A stretch of 64,000 nt of DNA from Caldanaerovirga acetigignens (GTDB taxonomy: Bacteria; Bacillota; Thermosediminibacteria; Thermosediminibacterales; Thermosediminibacteraceae). The notes under the pieces were generated by a model. The model worked only from the letters and a program-made list of their open reading frames with translations, was not told the DNA's origin and did not search any database. The stretch spans positions 39,626 to 103,625 of the forward strand of contig NZ_FRCR01000009.1 of NCBI RefSeq assembly GCF_900142995.1, in the 5' to 3' direction. Below are positions 46,109 to 55,237 of the stretch, in pieces. A program made the translations under genes and the position numbers. Numbering within the stretch: position 1 is the first letter of the stretch; every line of letters begins with the position of its first letter.

Positions 46109-47011
46109 TTAATTTAATTTCTCTATGCGCGGCAAAAAGCCTATTTTTTCTAAAAGCTCCTCGTAATCATTAGGAGTAAGCTCATTATACGGTTTTCCCG
46201 CAAGGGAAACAAGGACCGCCTCCATTACGTTGGTGCCGAAAGACCTGCCTTCTAGCTCAGGAGTCGTCGTAACGAGCATCTTAACGCCTTTTTCTTTTAA
46301 CATCCCAACGTCTTCGGAGGTCACCGTATTTGTTATTATTACCTTCCCTTGAAGCTTCTCGGGCATATACCTCTTTATGTAATGAAAGTCCCCCGCGATG
46401 ATATCCGCTTCTTCGAAAAATTTGCTGAACCTGGATTTGTTTACTTCCTGTTTTTCCCCTGTAGGATAAAGCATCTCGAAGGGCAATCTTGACAGTACCG
46501 GCACCAGTATCCTCGCCAAAAAATCTATGACCTTTAGCGAATGGAGGGGAATGGGTATGCCCAGTGCAAATATTAAATCGCCGTAGGTCATCAATGCACC
46601 CGTCTTTTCCAGGGCTTGTGCCATGCCGAACCGATCGGTGGCCGCGACTAAAAGCACCTTTTTCCCTTTAAAATCAAGAATTTTTTCTTTATCCAAGTAT
46701 TCAATGACCTTTCTTTCCAGGGTATTTTTAAGCCCCGAGCCGTCCACCACGGGCGATATTCTGGCACAAGCAGCCAGCTTTGCGGCATCTTTTATAATGT
46801 AGCGTTTTTTCCCAGCATAAAGGTAAAGATCGATGCCCCCGAGGCCAAATGCGCTAACCTTGCCATCGTACTGCCTTATGAGTTCGGCCGCCTTTTGCTT
46901 GTCCCCATCGGTACCCACACGCTCTATAAGAAATTCCTCTCCCAATATATTCACCTTTACCTTATGGTTTCTCTTCGACGAACCTAAGCTCACACTCATC
47001 ACATGCTTCAC
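46109..47011 (-). CDS. Uncharacterised protein of the acyl-reductase operon
   Basis: I do not recognise a firm family; similar proteins are sometimes labelled quinate 5-dehydrogenase without proof. The 300-residue protein has an N-terminal ligand-type part (about 1-100) and a second half starting KGKKVLLVAATDRFGMAQAL (about 115), like a Rossmann strand-loop-helix. The loop is not a standard GxGxxG, so nucleotide binding is uncertain. It has no signal peptide or membrane helix apart from a moderately hydrophobic segment near 150-175. GTG start with GGGAGTG upstream. It begins six bases after the HTH regulator gene and ends 17 bases before the reductase, so all three are co-transcribed. Confidence 0.6.
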   Translation of the reverse strand: MKHVMSVSLGSSKRNHKVKVNILGEEFLIERVGTDGDKQKAAELIRQYDGKVSAFGLGGIDLYLYAGKKRYIIKDAAKLAACARISPVVDGSGLKNTLERKVIEYLDKEKILDFKGKKVLLVAATDRFGMAQALEKTGALMTYGDLIFALGIPIPLHSLKVIDFLARILVPVLSRLPFEMLYPTGEKQEVNKSRFSKFFEEADIIAGDFHYIKRYMPEKLQGKVIITNTVTSEDVGMLKEKGVKMLVTTTPELEGRSFGTNVMEAVLVSLAGKPYNELTPNDYEELLEKIGFLPRIEKLN

Positions 47012-47017
47012 AGTTCA

Positions 47018-47542
47018 TCACTCCCTTATCTTTCTTATAATCTCCCTCAGGTAATCGGGCTCCACGTAAACATCTTCTTTCATTGGAGACCGCCCTATCT
47101 CTATTGCAACCACCTCGTTATCGAGAAGCGCCCTGAAAAGTTTTATCCGCTGGTCGGAGCCCAAAATAATCACCACGTCGTGCTGCCTCACCTTGTAAAT
47201 CAGACCCATAATTTCGTTTACCAACTCTATCCCGGATTTTTTATAAACGAAATCCCACCGCTCTCTGTCGGTCATGAGGAGGAGGAAATCCACCCCTTCT
47301 TCCCGGGCAACCTTTTCTATTTCAGCGGTATTTTTAAGCGGAAAGCCAATCAGAGCTATGGTTTTTCCCTTTCTTACTTCGCCCAAATTTTCTATTCTCG
47401 AAATGAAGGACCTGTCAATGCCGAATCTTTTCGCCACCTCAGCCTGAGACAATCCCTTTTGCCTTAAGGACAACATCTCCTCCAGCACAGCAATTATTTT
47501 CGTCATGCTTATCAGTTTGTCTCCTATGCGTATGAGGTCCAT
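47018..47542 (-). CDS. HTH (XRE-type) regulator of the acyl-reductase operon
   Basis: A 174-residue protein with an N-terminal HTH, LRQKGLSQAEVAKRFGIDRSFISRIE (about 24-50), and a C-terminal alpha/beta part with GKTIALIGFPLKNTAEIEKVA, which may sense a ligand. First gene of its operon, hence probably autoregulatory. ATG 47542 follows AGGTGAGAGC; an in-frame extension upstream lacks a ribosome site. Confidence 0.75.
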   Translation of the reverse strand: MDLIRIGDKLISMTKIIAVLEEMLSLRQKGLSQAEVAKRFGIDRSFISRIENLGEVRKGKTIALIGFPLKNTAEIEKVAREEGVDFLLLMTDRERWDFVYKKSGIELVNEIMGLIYKVRQHDVVIILGSDQRIKLFRALLDNEVVAIEIGRSPMKEDVYVEPDYLREIIRKIRE

Positions 47543-47610
47543 GCTCTCACCTGCCGTGCACAATTTTGTGCTCATTTTTTATTCTACATCATAATAAGAT
47601 AGAAAATCAA

Positions 47611-47646
47611 CAAAAATAAAAAAACCCATGTCAGTGCCATGGGTCT
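47611..47646 (-). terminator. Terminator overlapping the stop of the HxxEH-protein gene
   Basis: ACCCATG pairs with CATGGGT on the minus strand and is followed by seven T residues and further T-rich sequence. The loop contains the stop codon of the upstream gene. Confidence 0.8.
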
Positions 47647-48596
47647 TGCGGAAATCTCATAAGAATTTTTTTTAGATTTCTCATCTCAACCGGAGAGTCG
47701 TCGTGAAGCATGCCCTTTTTAAGCCCCTGAAGCGCCCTTACTCCTCTTTCCGTGGAAATCTCAAGGTCCTGCGTAATCCTGGATAATGTCTTTTTTCTTG
47801 CTTCGCTCAAGGATTCAAAGATATCAAGCCCTTCTTTCAATTGTTTCTTTAATTCCTCCCCAAGGTAAATCGAGGTCATACGGGTCATGGGATTACCGCA
47901 AACGCCGCTTCCCGTTACCCCAAATACTTCGGGAAGTTTGTGCGCGATTCCTACTTCCACCGACCACTTCAGCTCTTCGGCTTCCCTCTGCATGCAGACC
48001 CTCAAGGTTTTAGGAGTGCAGAGAGCGTAATTTTTCAAAGACCTGATAATGGCATGCTCAACTGTGTGCGCCTGCTGGGGCTCTATTTCTTCCCGGCTAA
48101 GGCGGGCCACTATGGCCACCTTTTTGCCCGTCTCGTATTCCCACCCGTAAATTGTTATCTCCATGCTCTTTCTGTCGGAACCGAAAGTGGTATAGCCACC
48201 CGCAGGTCGCCACCCCGCACCGCAAATCACGGGATATCCGCTTTCTCTCAGTTCAGTAAGATCTATACTTTCCAAGTTGTAAGCTACGAGCCCTTCGTCG
48301 TGAAATTCAAATCCTCCCGCTTTATACCTTTCCATCCCCGATACCCTAGCAAAAAGCCCTACGATGTTTTTGTTAGGCATAACCCGCTCTATCCACAGTT
48401 CTTCTATTCTGGCCATCACTCCAACCGGATAAAATTCCCGATCTTCCAATGACATCGGAAACAAAAATATTTCCTTCCCCTTTCCCGCCTTAAGAAGCAT
48501 TTTTGAAAAATACGGTTCTAAAAAAAGGCCGGTCATATTTCCGCCGTTGATCCGGGGTAAAACGCCATTGGTAATCGGAAGAGCAAAGGTCTCCAA
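47631..48596 (-). CDS. Uncharacterised protein with HTVEH motif
   Basis: I do not recognise the family. The 321-residue protein carries H177-T-V-E180-H181, an inverted zinc motif (HxxEH) as in M16 peptidases and, loosely, LuxS (HTLEH). Nearby C193 and C201 and the later GVCGNPMTRM (about 231-240) could add ligands or active-site groups. No signal peptide or membrane helix is seen. It begins directly after the dusB stop (TGA then TTG) with CAGGAGGTGG as ribosome site, so it is translated with dusB. A metal-dependent hydrolase acting in the cytoplasm is possible, but this is inference from one motif. Confidence 0.65.
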   Translation of the reverse strand: METFALPITNGVLPRINGGNMTGLFLEPYFSKMLLKAGKGKEIFLFPMSLEDREFYPVGVMARIEELWIERVMPNKNIVGLFARVSGMERYKAGGFEFHDEGLVAYNLESIDLTELRESGYPVICGAGWRPAGGYTTFGSDRKSMEITIYGWEYETGKKVAIVARLSREEIEPQQAHTVEHAIIRSLKNYALCTPKTLRVCMQREAEELKWSVEVGIAHKLPEVFGVTGSGVCGNPMTRMTSIYLGEELKKQLKEGLDIFESLSEARKKTLSRITQDLEISTERGVRALQGLKKGMLHDDSPVEMRNLKKILMRFPQDPWH

Positions 48597-49616
48597 TCAA
48601 ACCACCTCCTGCCCTGAGGCATTTCTCAAAATTACGAAGTATTCATCCAGCATCGATTTAATTTCACTCACACTATTGCTTCTTTGAATTTTTTGCTTTA
48701 CAACAGAAGAATGAGGCAACCCCTTCAAGTACCATGCTATGTGCTTTCTCATCTCCAGCAGACCGATTTTTTCACCGTGAAAATTAAAGGCCAGATCAAG
48801 GTGCCTGTATATTACAAGCCTTTTCTCGTCCAAGGTGGGTTTCGGAAGTTTTTCGCCCGTCCTTAGATAGTGTTTTATTTCCCTAAAAATAAAGGGGTTT
48901 CCCAGTGCACCGCGTCCCACCATGACGCCGTCGCAACCCGTCTGCTCCAGCATCGATAGAGCGTCTTCAGCCGAAAAAATATCGCCGTTTCCAATGACGG
49001 GGACATTGACAGCTTTTTTTACTTCCCTTATTATATTCCAATCGGCTCTCCCGCTGTAAAACTGTTCCCTGGTCCTTCCGTGGATTATGACCATCGTCGC
49101 TCCACTCTCTTCGGCCATTTTCGAAAACTCGACGGCGTTTACGTGCTCGTCATCCCAGCCCTTTCGGATTTTTACTGTGACCGGCACCCTTGATGTTCTC
49201 ACCGATTCCCTGATTATCTCCTGGGCCAGGGCCGGTTCCCTCATCAAGGCGCATCCATCGCCGTTTTTCACAATCTTCGGAGTCGGGCATCCCATGTTTA
49301 TGTTTATAAAGTCAAAAGGGTAATCCTTTATCTTTTCAATGGCTTTACAGAAAAATTCAGGGTCATTGCCAAACAGTTGTACCCCTACCGGATGTTCCAT
49401 TGGGTCTACCAAGAGTAAAGATTCAGTCTTCTTATCGCCGTAACATAAGCCCCTGGTGCTTACCATCTCGGTTATCACCACATCGGCTCCTAACTCCTTG
49501 CAAATCAGCCTGAACGGAAGGTCGGTTATTCCCGCCATCGGCGCAAGGAATATCGGCGGAAAGTCAAGATTGGGGAAACCTTCCCGGTTTCCCCAATCAA
49601 ATTGCATTTTTTTCAT
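48597..49616 (-). CDS. dusB: tRNA-dihydrouridine synthase B
   Basis: A 339-residue FMN enzyme reducing uridines in tRNA D-loops. The TIM-barrel signature FLAPMAGITDLPFR at the start, ININMGCPTPKIVKNGDGCALM (catalytic Cys region, given as a family pattern), HGRTREQFYSG and the FMN phosphate loop VPVIGNGDIFS...GVMVGRGALGNPFIF are intact. It overlaps coaX by 20 bases. In B. subtilis the same neighbourhood (ftsH-coaX-dusB) is seen. Confidence 0.94.
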   Translation of the reverse strand: MKKMQFDWGNREGFPNLDFPPIFLAPMAGITDLPFRLICKELGADVVITEMVSTRGLCYGDKKTESLLLVDPMEHPVGVQLFGNDPEFFCKAIEKIKDYPFDFININMGCPTPKIVKNGDGCALMREPALAQEIIRESVRTSRVPVTVKIRKGWDDEHVNAVEFSKMAEESGATMVIIHGRTREQFYSGRADWNIIREVKKAVNVPVIGNGDIFSAEDALSMLEQTGCDGVMVGRGALGNPFIFREIKHYLRTGEKLPKPTLDEKRLVIYRHLDLAFNFHGEKIGLLEMRKHIAWYLKGLPHSSVVKQKIQRSNSVSEIKSMLDEYFVILRNASGQEVV

Positions 49617-50379
49617 ATATTATCCTCAACCCCTCGAGGGTCAACATGCTGTCAACCTTATCTATCGTTCTGGTCCCGGGCGCAATAAGATGCGCAACTC
49701 CGCCCGTTGCTACCACAAATATATCTTCCTCACCCAGTTCTTCCTCCATTTCCTTTTTCATCAACTCCACTATGTTGTCTACCAATCCCGCATATCCGTA
49801 AAAGAGACCCGATTGAATGTTGGTCGTGGTGTTTTTTCCTATAACCCTTTCGGGCTTTACTATCTCTACCCGGAAAAGCTTCGATGCGCTTTTGAAAAGG
49901 GCCTCGGCTGAAATCAAAAGTCCGGGGGCTATAGCGCCCCCGAGGAATTCCATATTAGAGCTTACCGCGTCGAAAGTAGTGGCGGTCCCGAAATCTACAA
50001 CGATTAGGGGAACTTTATATTTGTAGGTTGCGCCCACCATGTTAACTATCCTGTCTGCTCCCACTTCGCGGGGATTTTCCACCCTTATGTTAATTCCCGT
50101 TTTAATGCCCGGCCCGACCAGTAATGGCTTAACTCTGAGATATTTCCCACACATTTTTTCCAAATAGGGAGTAACGGTGGGAACCACGGACGATATTACG
50201 ACCCCTTTTATTTGCCCGCAGTCGATGCCTGCATCTTCCATCAGGTTCTTTAAAAGGATACCGTATTCATCTTCCGTCTGTTCCTTGTGGGTCGAAAATC
50301 TCCAGTGGGCTGCGAGTTCTTTCCCTCTGAAAACTCCGAAAACTATGTTGGTGTTGCCCACGTCTATGGTGAGAAGCAA
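49597..50379 (-). CDS. coaX: Type III pantothenate kinase
   Basis: A 260-residue ASKHA-fold kinase catalysing the first step of CoA synthesis. The ATP loop LTIDVGNTNIVFGVF opens the protein; GPGIKTGINIRVENPREVGADRIVN and DFGTATTFDAV follow. The type III enzyme is not inhibited by CoA. It starts four bases after the putative pantothenate transporter gene. Confidence 0.94.
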   Translation of the reverse strand: MLLTIDVGNTNIVFGVFRGKELAAHWRFSTHKEQTEDEYGILLKNLMEDAGIDCGQIKGVVISSVVPTVTPYLEKMCGKYLRVKPLLVGPGIKTGINIRVENPREVGADRIVNMVGATYKYKVPLIVVDFGTATTFDAVSSNMEFLGGAIAPGLLISAEALFKSASKLFRVEIVKPERVIGKNTTTNIQSGLFYGYAGLVDNIVELMKKEMEEELGEEDIFVVATGGVAHLIAPGTRTIDKVDSMLTLEGLRIIYEKNAI

Positions 50380-50383
50380 AATA

Positions 50384-50905
50384 TCACCTTCTTGCCCTTT
50401 TAAGACTCCTATAAACCAGGGCAGTTATCAAAACAGCCACCACTATCTCGGGGATACCGTGGGTAACAGCAACTGTCCATGCTGCAGGAGCTGGCAGGTA
50501 TCCTCTCATGACCGCAATTCCCAACACTCCCGCTGTATTGGTGATGGTACCGAAAGCCGCTGCCAGGGCCACACTGCCGGTTAACCTGTAGGCATAGTAG
50601 GCTACCACACCAATAAACACCCTAGGCAAAATTGCTACCACCGGGTCAGCAAAAATCGGAGAACCTGCCCTCATAAAGCTGTGAAGGCCGAATATGAGAC
50701 CAGTCAAAGCCCCTGCTACCGGTCCTTCCAGCACTCCTCCCAATACGGCCGGGATGTGCATTGTCGTTGCATGTCCCGCCGCAGTGGGAACCGGAATGAA
50801 CCCTAGGGGAGTCATACCTAGGACTATGGAGATAGCCCCCAGAACCCCTGCTACCGCTAGAGTTCTTACCCCGAGTGCCGCTCCCTTCGCCCTGCCGCTG
50901 TTCAT
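50384..50905 (-). CDS. panT: ECF transporter S component, probably for pantothenate
   Basis: A 173-residue membrane protein with about six helices and the S-component pattern (LAVAGVLGAISIVLG near the start, GPVAGALTGLIFGLHSF later). Substrate binding by ECF S proteins is not readable from sequence, but the gene is joined to coaX with a four-base gap, and PanT genes in Firmicutes show the same link. Pantothenate is therefore the best guess. GGGAGGTG precedes the ATG, and a 6-bp hairpin (TCCGGC...GCCGGA) lies just upstream of that. Confidence 0.75.
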   Translation of the reverse strand: MNSGRAKGAALGVRTLAVAGVLGAISIVLGMTPLGFIPVPTAAGHATTMHIPAVLGGVLEGPVAGALTGLIFGLHSFMRAGSPIFADPVVAILPRVFIGVVAYYAYRLTGSVALAAAFGTITNTAGVLGIAVMRGYLPAPAAWTVAVTHGIPEIVVAVLITALVYRSLKRARR

Positions 50906-50988
50906 TTTTTCACCTCCCGTTCCGGCTCCTTCAGGATGCCGGACGAATTACAATCTTATTTTATCACAACTACCGGAAAAATCAACGC

Positions 50989-51032
50989 AAAAAAGGGAAG
51001 CCCTCTTATGCACTTTCAAGGGCTTCCCTTTT
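50989..51032 (-). terminator. Terminator overlapping the arsR-like stop
   Basis: A 12-bp perfect stem (arms 50993-51004 and 51019-51030) is followed by six T residues on the minus strand. The end of the regulator's coding sequence forms one arm and the loop. Confidence 0.85.
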
Positions 51033-51314
51033 CATTGCAATAAGCAGGTCTTCCAGCTTCGTGAGAAATTCTGCGATAACGCTGCTGCTCAAGCTGTAGT
51101 AGACGTATTTCCCTTCCTGTCGGCTTTTTATGATTCCGCTTATCTTAAGAAGTCTCAGGTGTCCCGAAATATTCGACTGGCTCGCACCCAGCTCCTGAAC
51201 AAGCTGGCTTACTGTTTTTTCCCTTTCCCTTAAAGCTTCCACTATCCTGAGCCTGGTTTTATCCGCCAAGCTTTCCAAAAATCTTACTTTGGATTCAACT
51301 GCATTCAACGTCAA
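51006..51314 (-). CDS. ArsR-family winged-helix regulator
   Basis: A 102-residue winged-helix protein: LADKTRLRIVEALRE, the recognition helix region VSQLVQELGASQSNISGHLRLLKISG and the beta wing KSRQEGKYVYYSLS are typical. No ELCVCD-type metal motif is seen, so the signal may not be a metal. A TTG at 51314 overlaps the stop of the upstream radical SAM gene as TTGA, and AAGGGGGG lies just before it, so I start the gene there. It probably controls its own operon. Confidence 0.85.
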   Translation of the reverse strand: MTLNAVESKVRFLESLADKTRLRIVEALREREKTVSQLVQELGASQSNISGHLRLLKISGIIKSRQEGKYVYYSLSSSVIAEFLTKLEDLLIAMKREALESA

Positions 51315-52687
51315 TCGGTTCCCCCCTTGCAGCATTCTCCTTCTTTCACTTTTTTATCATACCAGATTTTGTCCGCTATTTCACCCCATTTTTCGGCATA
51401 TTGCTTCAATTTTTCTGCAAATTCTGCTGCTGTCTCGTTGGCAGTAAGCTGCGTGCTGTAAGCCCCGCTTTCTTCCACAATTTCCTTGAGCATTTCCGGA
51501 TTGTCTATGAGGGGACACGGTCTTCTCATGTTCATGTTGAAAGGCTGCCTTTTTTGATACGCCAGCATCAGCGGCGAACGAAGCGCATCTTTGAGGCTTA
51601 TATTTTTAATATTGCACGTGGAGTAGTGAACAAAAGCACATGGTTCAACTTCTCCCTGAGCATTTATATGAAGGTATCTCCTGCCTCCGGCTATGCACCC
51701 GTTGGAAGCCTCGCCGTCGTTCCAGAAATCAATAATCAATATGGGCTTGGTTTTCCTGTACTCCAAAATTCTGTCGTATATATATGCCCTTTGCTCAGGC
51801 GTCGCCATCATCTCAAGGTCCACATCTTTGCCTATAGGTATATATGTAAAATACCAGGCAAAGGCCGCTCCTTTATCAACCAGCATATCCACGAATTCCT
51901 CGCTGGCAAGCTCCTCTGTATTGTGTCTCGTGTAAGTAACTGATACCCCATATATGAGCCCCGCTTCTCTCATTTTATCCATGGCGTTCATTACCTTCTT
52001 GAAAACCCCTTTGCCTCTTCGCCTGTCTGTCGTTTCTTCAAACCCCTCGATGCTGAAAGCTAAGGTCACGTTGCCAAGCTTCTGCATGTTTTTAACAAGT
52101 TCGTCGTCCACTAAAGTCCCGTTTGTGAAAAGGTGAAACACCATGGAGCCGTGCTTTTCCGCGAGTTTGAGAATGTCGTCCTTTCTAAGAAGCGGTTCGC
52201 CGCCGGACATGACCATGAAGTATATTCCCAGCTCCTGGGCTTCAGTGCAGATCCTGTCCATAAGTTCAAAGCTCAGCTCTTCCCTTTTCTGGTAATCGCC
52301 TGCCCAGCAGCCGATGCAGTTGAGGTTGCACCTTTCAGTGGGGTCTACCAGCAGCGCCCACGGCACCGAGCATCCCAGTTTTTTCGCATTTTCCATCTGC
52401 CTCGGCACTCCGAGGAAGCTGGCGTTCACGAAAAAGTTCACCGCCATCTTCTGTTTAACGTTGGGATGGGTATTGGTAAGCAGCCGCTCGGCAAACTTGT
52501 ACCAGTTGGAATCCTTATTTTGGAGGAATTTTTTGACCGAACTCACATTTCTCCTGTGGTGCTCCGGCATTGGAATTTTTTCTACCCATTCCAGCATCCT
52601 TTCCATGTTGTTTATCGGTTCGTTCACCAAAAACCGCACGCCCTGTTCTATTACCTTTTCTCCCAAGAGAGTTCTGGCTAGGTCCAT
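51311..52687 (-). CDS. Radical SAM protein with SPASM-like C-terminus
   Basis: A 458-residue protein. After a helical N-terminal part (about 1-105), the radical SAM motif is C120-NLN-C124-IG-C127, followed by MVMSGGEPLLR (the GGEP motif). A C-terminal region with GCIAGGRRYLHINAQGEVEPC, HYSTCNI and RRPCPLIDN supplies Cys residues for auxiliary clusters as in SPASM proteins. The last residues include a CC pair. The N-terminal extension and absence of a nearby substrate peptide make the target unclear. It could act on a metabolite rather than a ribosomal peptide. Its only operon partner is an ArsR regulator. Confidence 0.82.
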   Translation of the reverse strand: MDLARTLLGEKVIEQGVRFLVNEPINNMERMLEWVEKIPMPEHHRRNVSSVKKFLQNKDSNWYKFAERLLTNTHPNVKQKMAVNFFVNASFLGVPRQMENAKKLGCSVPWALLVDPTERCNLNCIGCWAGDYQKREELSFELMDRICTEAQELGIYFMVMSGGEPLLRKDDILKLAEKHGSMVFHLFTNGTLVDDELVKNMQKLGNVTLAFSIEGFEETTDRRRGKGVFKKVMNAMDKMREAGLIYGVSVTYTRHNTEELASEEFVDMLVDKGAAFAWYFTYIPIGKDVDLEMMATPEQRAYIYDRILEYRKTKPILIIDFWNDGEASNGCIAGGRRYLHINAQGEVEPCAFVHYSTCNIKNISLKDALRSPLMLAYQKRQPFNMNMRRPCPLIDNPEMLKEIVEESGAYSTQLTANETAAEFAEKLKQYAEKWGEIADKIWYDKKVKEGECCKGGTD

Positions 52688-52788
52688 CTCGATCCCCCCA
52701 ATTAAATTACGTATCTACTTATCTTTATATAATGATATGTTTATTTTTATTATACCTTTCCAGGCAATTTTTGTCAACTTTTCTGTGC

Positions 52789-53244
52789 TCAGTTTAGGAT
52801 TAATTTGGCACCTATGGATAACAGCACAAGGCCGAAAAAACGCAACCAGGTAAATGGAGCTTTTTCGAGGCCAAAAAATCCAAAATGGTCCAGAAGACAA
52901 GCTGTCAGCACTTGACCCACAATTATGGCGGTGGTTGCCACTGCCGCTCCCAGTTTGGGTATACTCATCACCACCGCGTACGTAATGAGAACTCCTATAG
53001 CGCCTCCGAGATAATCGTACCATGGCACGCTATCGTATTTTTCCCACGCAGCCCTGCCCGCCCCTGAAAAGATAACCACCGCCATTACTAAAGTTGCCGT
53101 AAGGTGCACGATAAAGGTGGCACCCGAAACTCCTATGGCCCTGCTTACCACCGAATTCATAGACCCTTGCACCGCCATGAGAAGTCCCGCTAGCGCCGCT
53201 ACGGCAAGGAAAAATAATTCTCCGTAAAAGTTCACCCATACCAC
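52789..53244 (-). CDS. Small DMT-type transporter (DUF606/YdcZ)
   Basis: A 151-residue protein with five hydrophobic helices and the DUF606 pattern (ALAGLLMAVQGSMNS near the start, PWYDYLGGAIGVLITY in the middle, GQVLTACLLDHFG). These are half-length relatives of EamA transporters and may work as dimers; the substrate is unknown. GTG 53244 or a second GTG three codons in are both plausible, with GGAAGGTGG close by. Confidence 0.8.
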   Translation of the reverse strand: MVWVNFYGELFFLAVAALAGLLMAVQGSMNSVVSRAIGVSGATFIVHLTATLVMAVVIFSGAGRAAWEKYDSVPWYDYLGGAIGVLITYAVVMSIPKLGAAVATTAIIVGQVLTACLLDHFGFFGLEKAPFTWLRFFGLVLLSIGAKLILN

Positions 53245-53306
53245 CTTCCAGTTCTTTTCTTTTTAGGTGCTCGTTATTTTATATTTTCACCCATTCAGAT
53301 TAATAT

Positions 53307-53340
53307 GCAAAAAAATAGACCCACCTTATGGTGGGTCTTT
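53307..53340 (-). terminator. Intrinsic terminator of ftsH
   Basis: GACCCACC-(ATAA)-GGTGGGTC followed by TATTTTTTT on the minus strand, ten bases past the ftsH stop. Confidence 0.88.
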
Positions 53341-53349
53341 CAGTACTTT

Positions 53350-55149
53350 TTAGGCACTTGCGAAAACCTCTCGGAATTCCTCCTCTGAAAGTTTTTCGCG
53401 CTCTAAGAGTGCTTCAGCCACTTTATGAAGTTTATTTATATTTTCACTCAGCAGAGTCCTTGCCCTGCTGTAGCATTTGTCGATGATGTTCCTCACTTCC
53501 TTGTCAATAGCCGCTGCTACTTCTTCGCTGTAATTCCTGCCCCTTGCCAGGTCCCTTCCTAAAAATACTTCTTCCTGCTTGTGTCCCAGTGTCATGGGGC
53601 CTAAGGTTTCGCTCATTCCGTATTCCATAACCATCCTACGCGCTATTTCTGTTGCCCTCTCCAAATCATTCTGTGCCCCGGTGCTTACTTCTTTCAGCAC
53701 CAACTCCTCTGAAGCCCTACCTCCCAGTAGATGCGTAACGTGGTCAAGAAGCTCGGTTTTACTCATGAAGAACCGGTCTTCCTTCGGCAGGATGAGGGTA
53801 TATCCGCCGGCCCTGCCCCTCGGGATTATGGAAACCTCGTGAACTGGGTCGACGTTGGGCAAGAGCTCTGCCACCACTGCGTGGCCCGCCTCATGGTAGG
53901 CCACCAGGCGCCTTTCCCTTTCTGTCATTATGCGGCTCTTCTTTTCGGGTCCTGCCACCACCCTTGTTATCGCCTCTTCAAGCTCCTCCATAGTTATCTT
54001 TTTCTTGTTTCTCCGGGCTGCAAGCAAGGCTGCTTCATTCATCAGGTTTTCCAAATCTGCCCCTGTAAATCCAGGAGTCCTTCTAGCAAGCACTCCCAGG
54101 TCCACATCCTCAGCCAAAGGCTTATTCCTTGCGTGAACCTTTAATATCTCTTCCCTGCCCTTGACGTCCGGCCTATCCACCACTATCTGACGGTCAAATC
54201 TTCCAGGCCTTAGAAGGGCAGGATCCAATATATCGGGCCTGTTTGTAGCCGCAATTATTATTATCCCCTCATTTATGGTAAAACCGTCCATTTCAACTAA
54301 AAGCTGGTTCAATGTCTGTTCCCTCTCGTCATGACCGCCGCCGAGCCCTGCTCCTCTTTGCCTGCCGACGGCGTCTATTTCATCTATAAAAACGATACAC
54401 GGAGCGTTTTTCTTGGCCTGCTCAAAAAGATCTCGCACCCGGGCAGCACCGACACCCACAAACATCTCTACAAAGTCGGAACCGCTTATGCTGAAAAAGG
54501 GGACACCCGCCTCTCCGGCTACCGCACGGGCCAGCAGGGTTTTACCCGTGCCTGGCGGGCCTACGAGAAGCACTCCTTTTGGAATTCTCGCCCCCAATTC
54601 TATGAATTTTTTCGGGTTTTTTAAAAACTCTACCACTTCCTGGAGTTCTTCCTTGGCTTCATCTACACCAGCCACATCTTTAAAAGTTACTCTCTTTTTG
54701 TCATCAGTGTGAAGCCTGGCCCTGCTCCGGCCAAAGCTCATCACCCTGCTGCCGCCGCCCTGGCTCTGCTGCATAATAAAAAACCACGCACCGACAAAAA
54801 GTAAACCCATCAATATAGAAGGAATTATCTGAGACCACCAGGGAACTGTAGGTACAGGCTGGGCTATGAGTGCGAGTTCTCCTCTGTCTATTCTCGGCTG
54901 AATTCTCTCAATGAACACCGTTTTATCGGGAACGTAACTCGTAAATTTCCTGCCGTCTTTCAGAGTCCCTTCTATATTGTTGTCCATCATTTTTATTTCC
55001 TTTACACTTCCATTGTCAATAAGGCGAATCAGGTCAGTATATCCTATCCTCTCTTGAATTTCGCTCCTTGTGGAGTACCACTGTACAAGAGATAAAAGCA
55101 GGATAAATATTAAAAGGTAAAAACTTGCATTTCGAAGAAAATTGTTCAA
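53350..55149 (-). CDS. ftsH: ATP-dependent zinc metalloprotease FtsH
   Basis: A 599-residue membrane-bound AAA+ protease. Two N-terminal helices (about 8-25 and 105-125) flank an outer domain. Then come Walker [14 protein letters not shown], Walker [16 protein letters not shown], the second region of homology [21 protein letters not shown] (split here as a family pattern) and the zinc site HEAGH. It degrades misfolded membrane proteins and short-lived regulators. TTG at 55149, with GGGAGGAG five bases upstream, is the likely start; the ATG six codons earlier has no ribosome site. Confidence 0.95.
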   Translation of the reverse strand: MNNFLRNASFYLLIFILLLSLVQWYSTRSEIQERIGYTDLIRLIDNGSVKEIKMMDNNIEGTLKDGRKFTSYVPDKTVFIERIQPRIDRGELALIAQPVPTVPWWSQIIPSILMGLLFVGAWFFIMQQSQGGGSRVMSFGRSRARLHTDDKKRVTFKDVAGVDEAKEELQEVVEFLKNPKKFIELGARIPKGVLLVGPPGTGKTLLARAVAGEAGVPFFSISGSDFVEMFVGVGAARVRDLFEQAKKNAPCIVFIDEIDAVGRQRGAGLGGGHDEREQTLNQLLVEMDGFTINEGIIIIAATNRPDILDPALLRPGRFDRQIVVDRPDVKGREEILKVHARNKPLAEDVDLGVLARRTPGFTGADLENLMNEAALLAARRNKKKITMEELEEAITRVVAGPEKKSRIMTERERRLVAYHEAGHAVVAELLPNVDPVHEVSIIPRGRAGGYTLILPKEDRFFMSKTELLDHVTHLLGGRASEELVLKEVSTGAQNDLERATEIARRMVMEYGMSETLGPMTLGHKQEEVFLGRDLARGRNYSEEVAAAIDKEVRNIIDKCYSRARTLLSENINKLHKVAEALLEREKLSEEEFREVFASA

Positions 55150-55237
55150 AATTGCTCCTCCCTTCAAGGGCCGTATAATCCCTTCGATATTCTACCACAA
55201 TATTATCATATTTGCAAAACCCTAAAAATCTTTGGTT

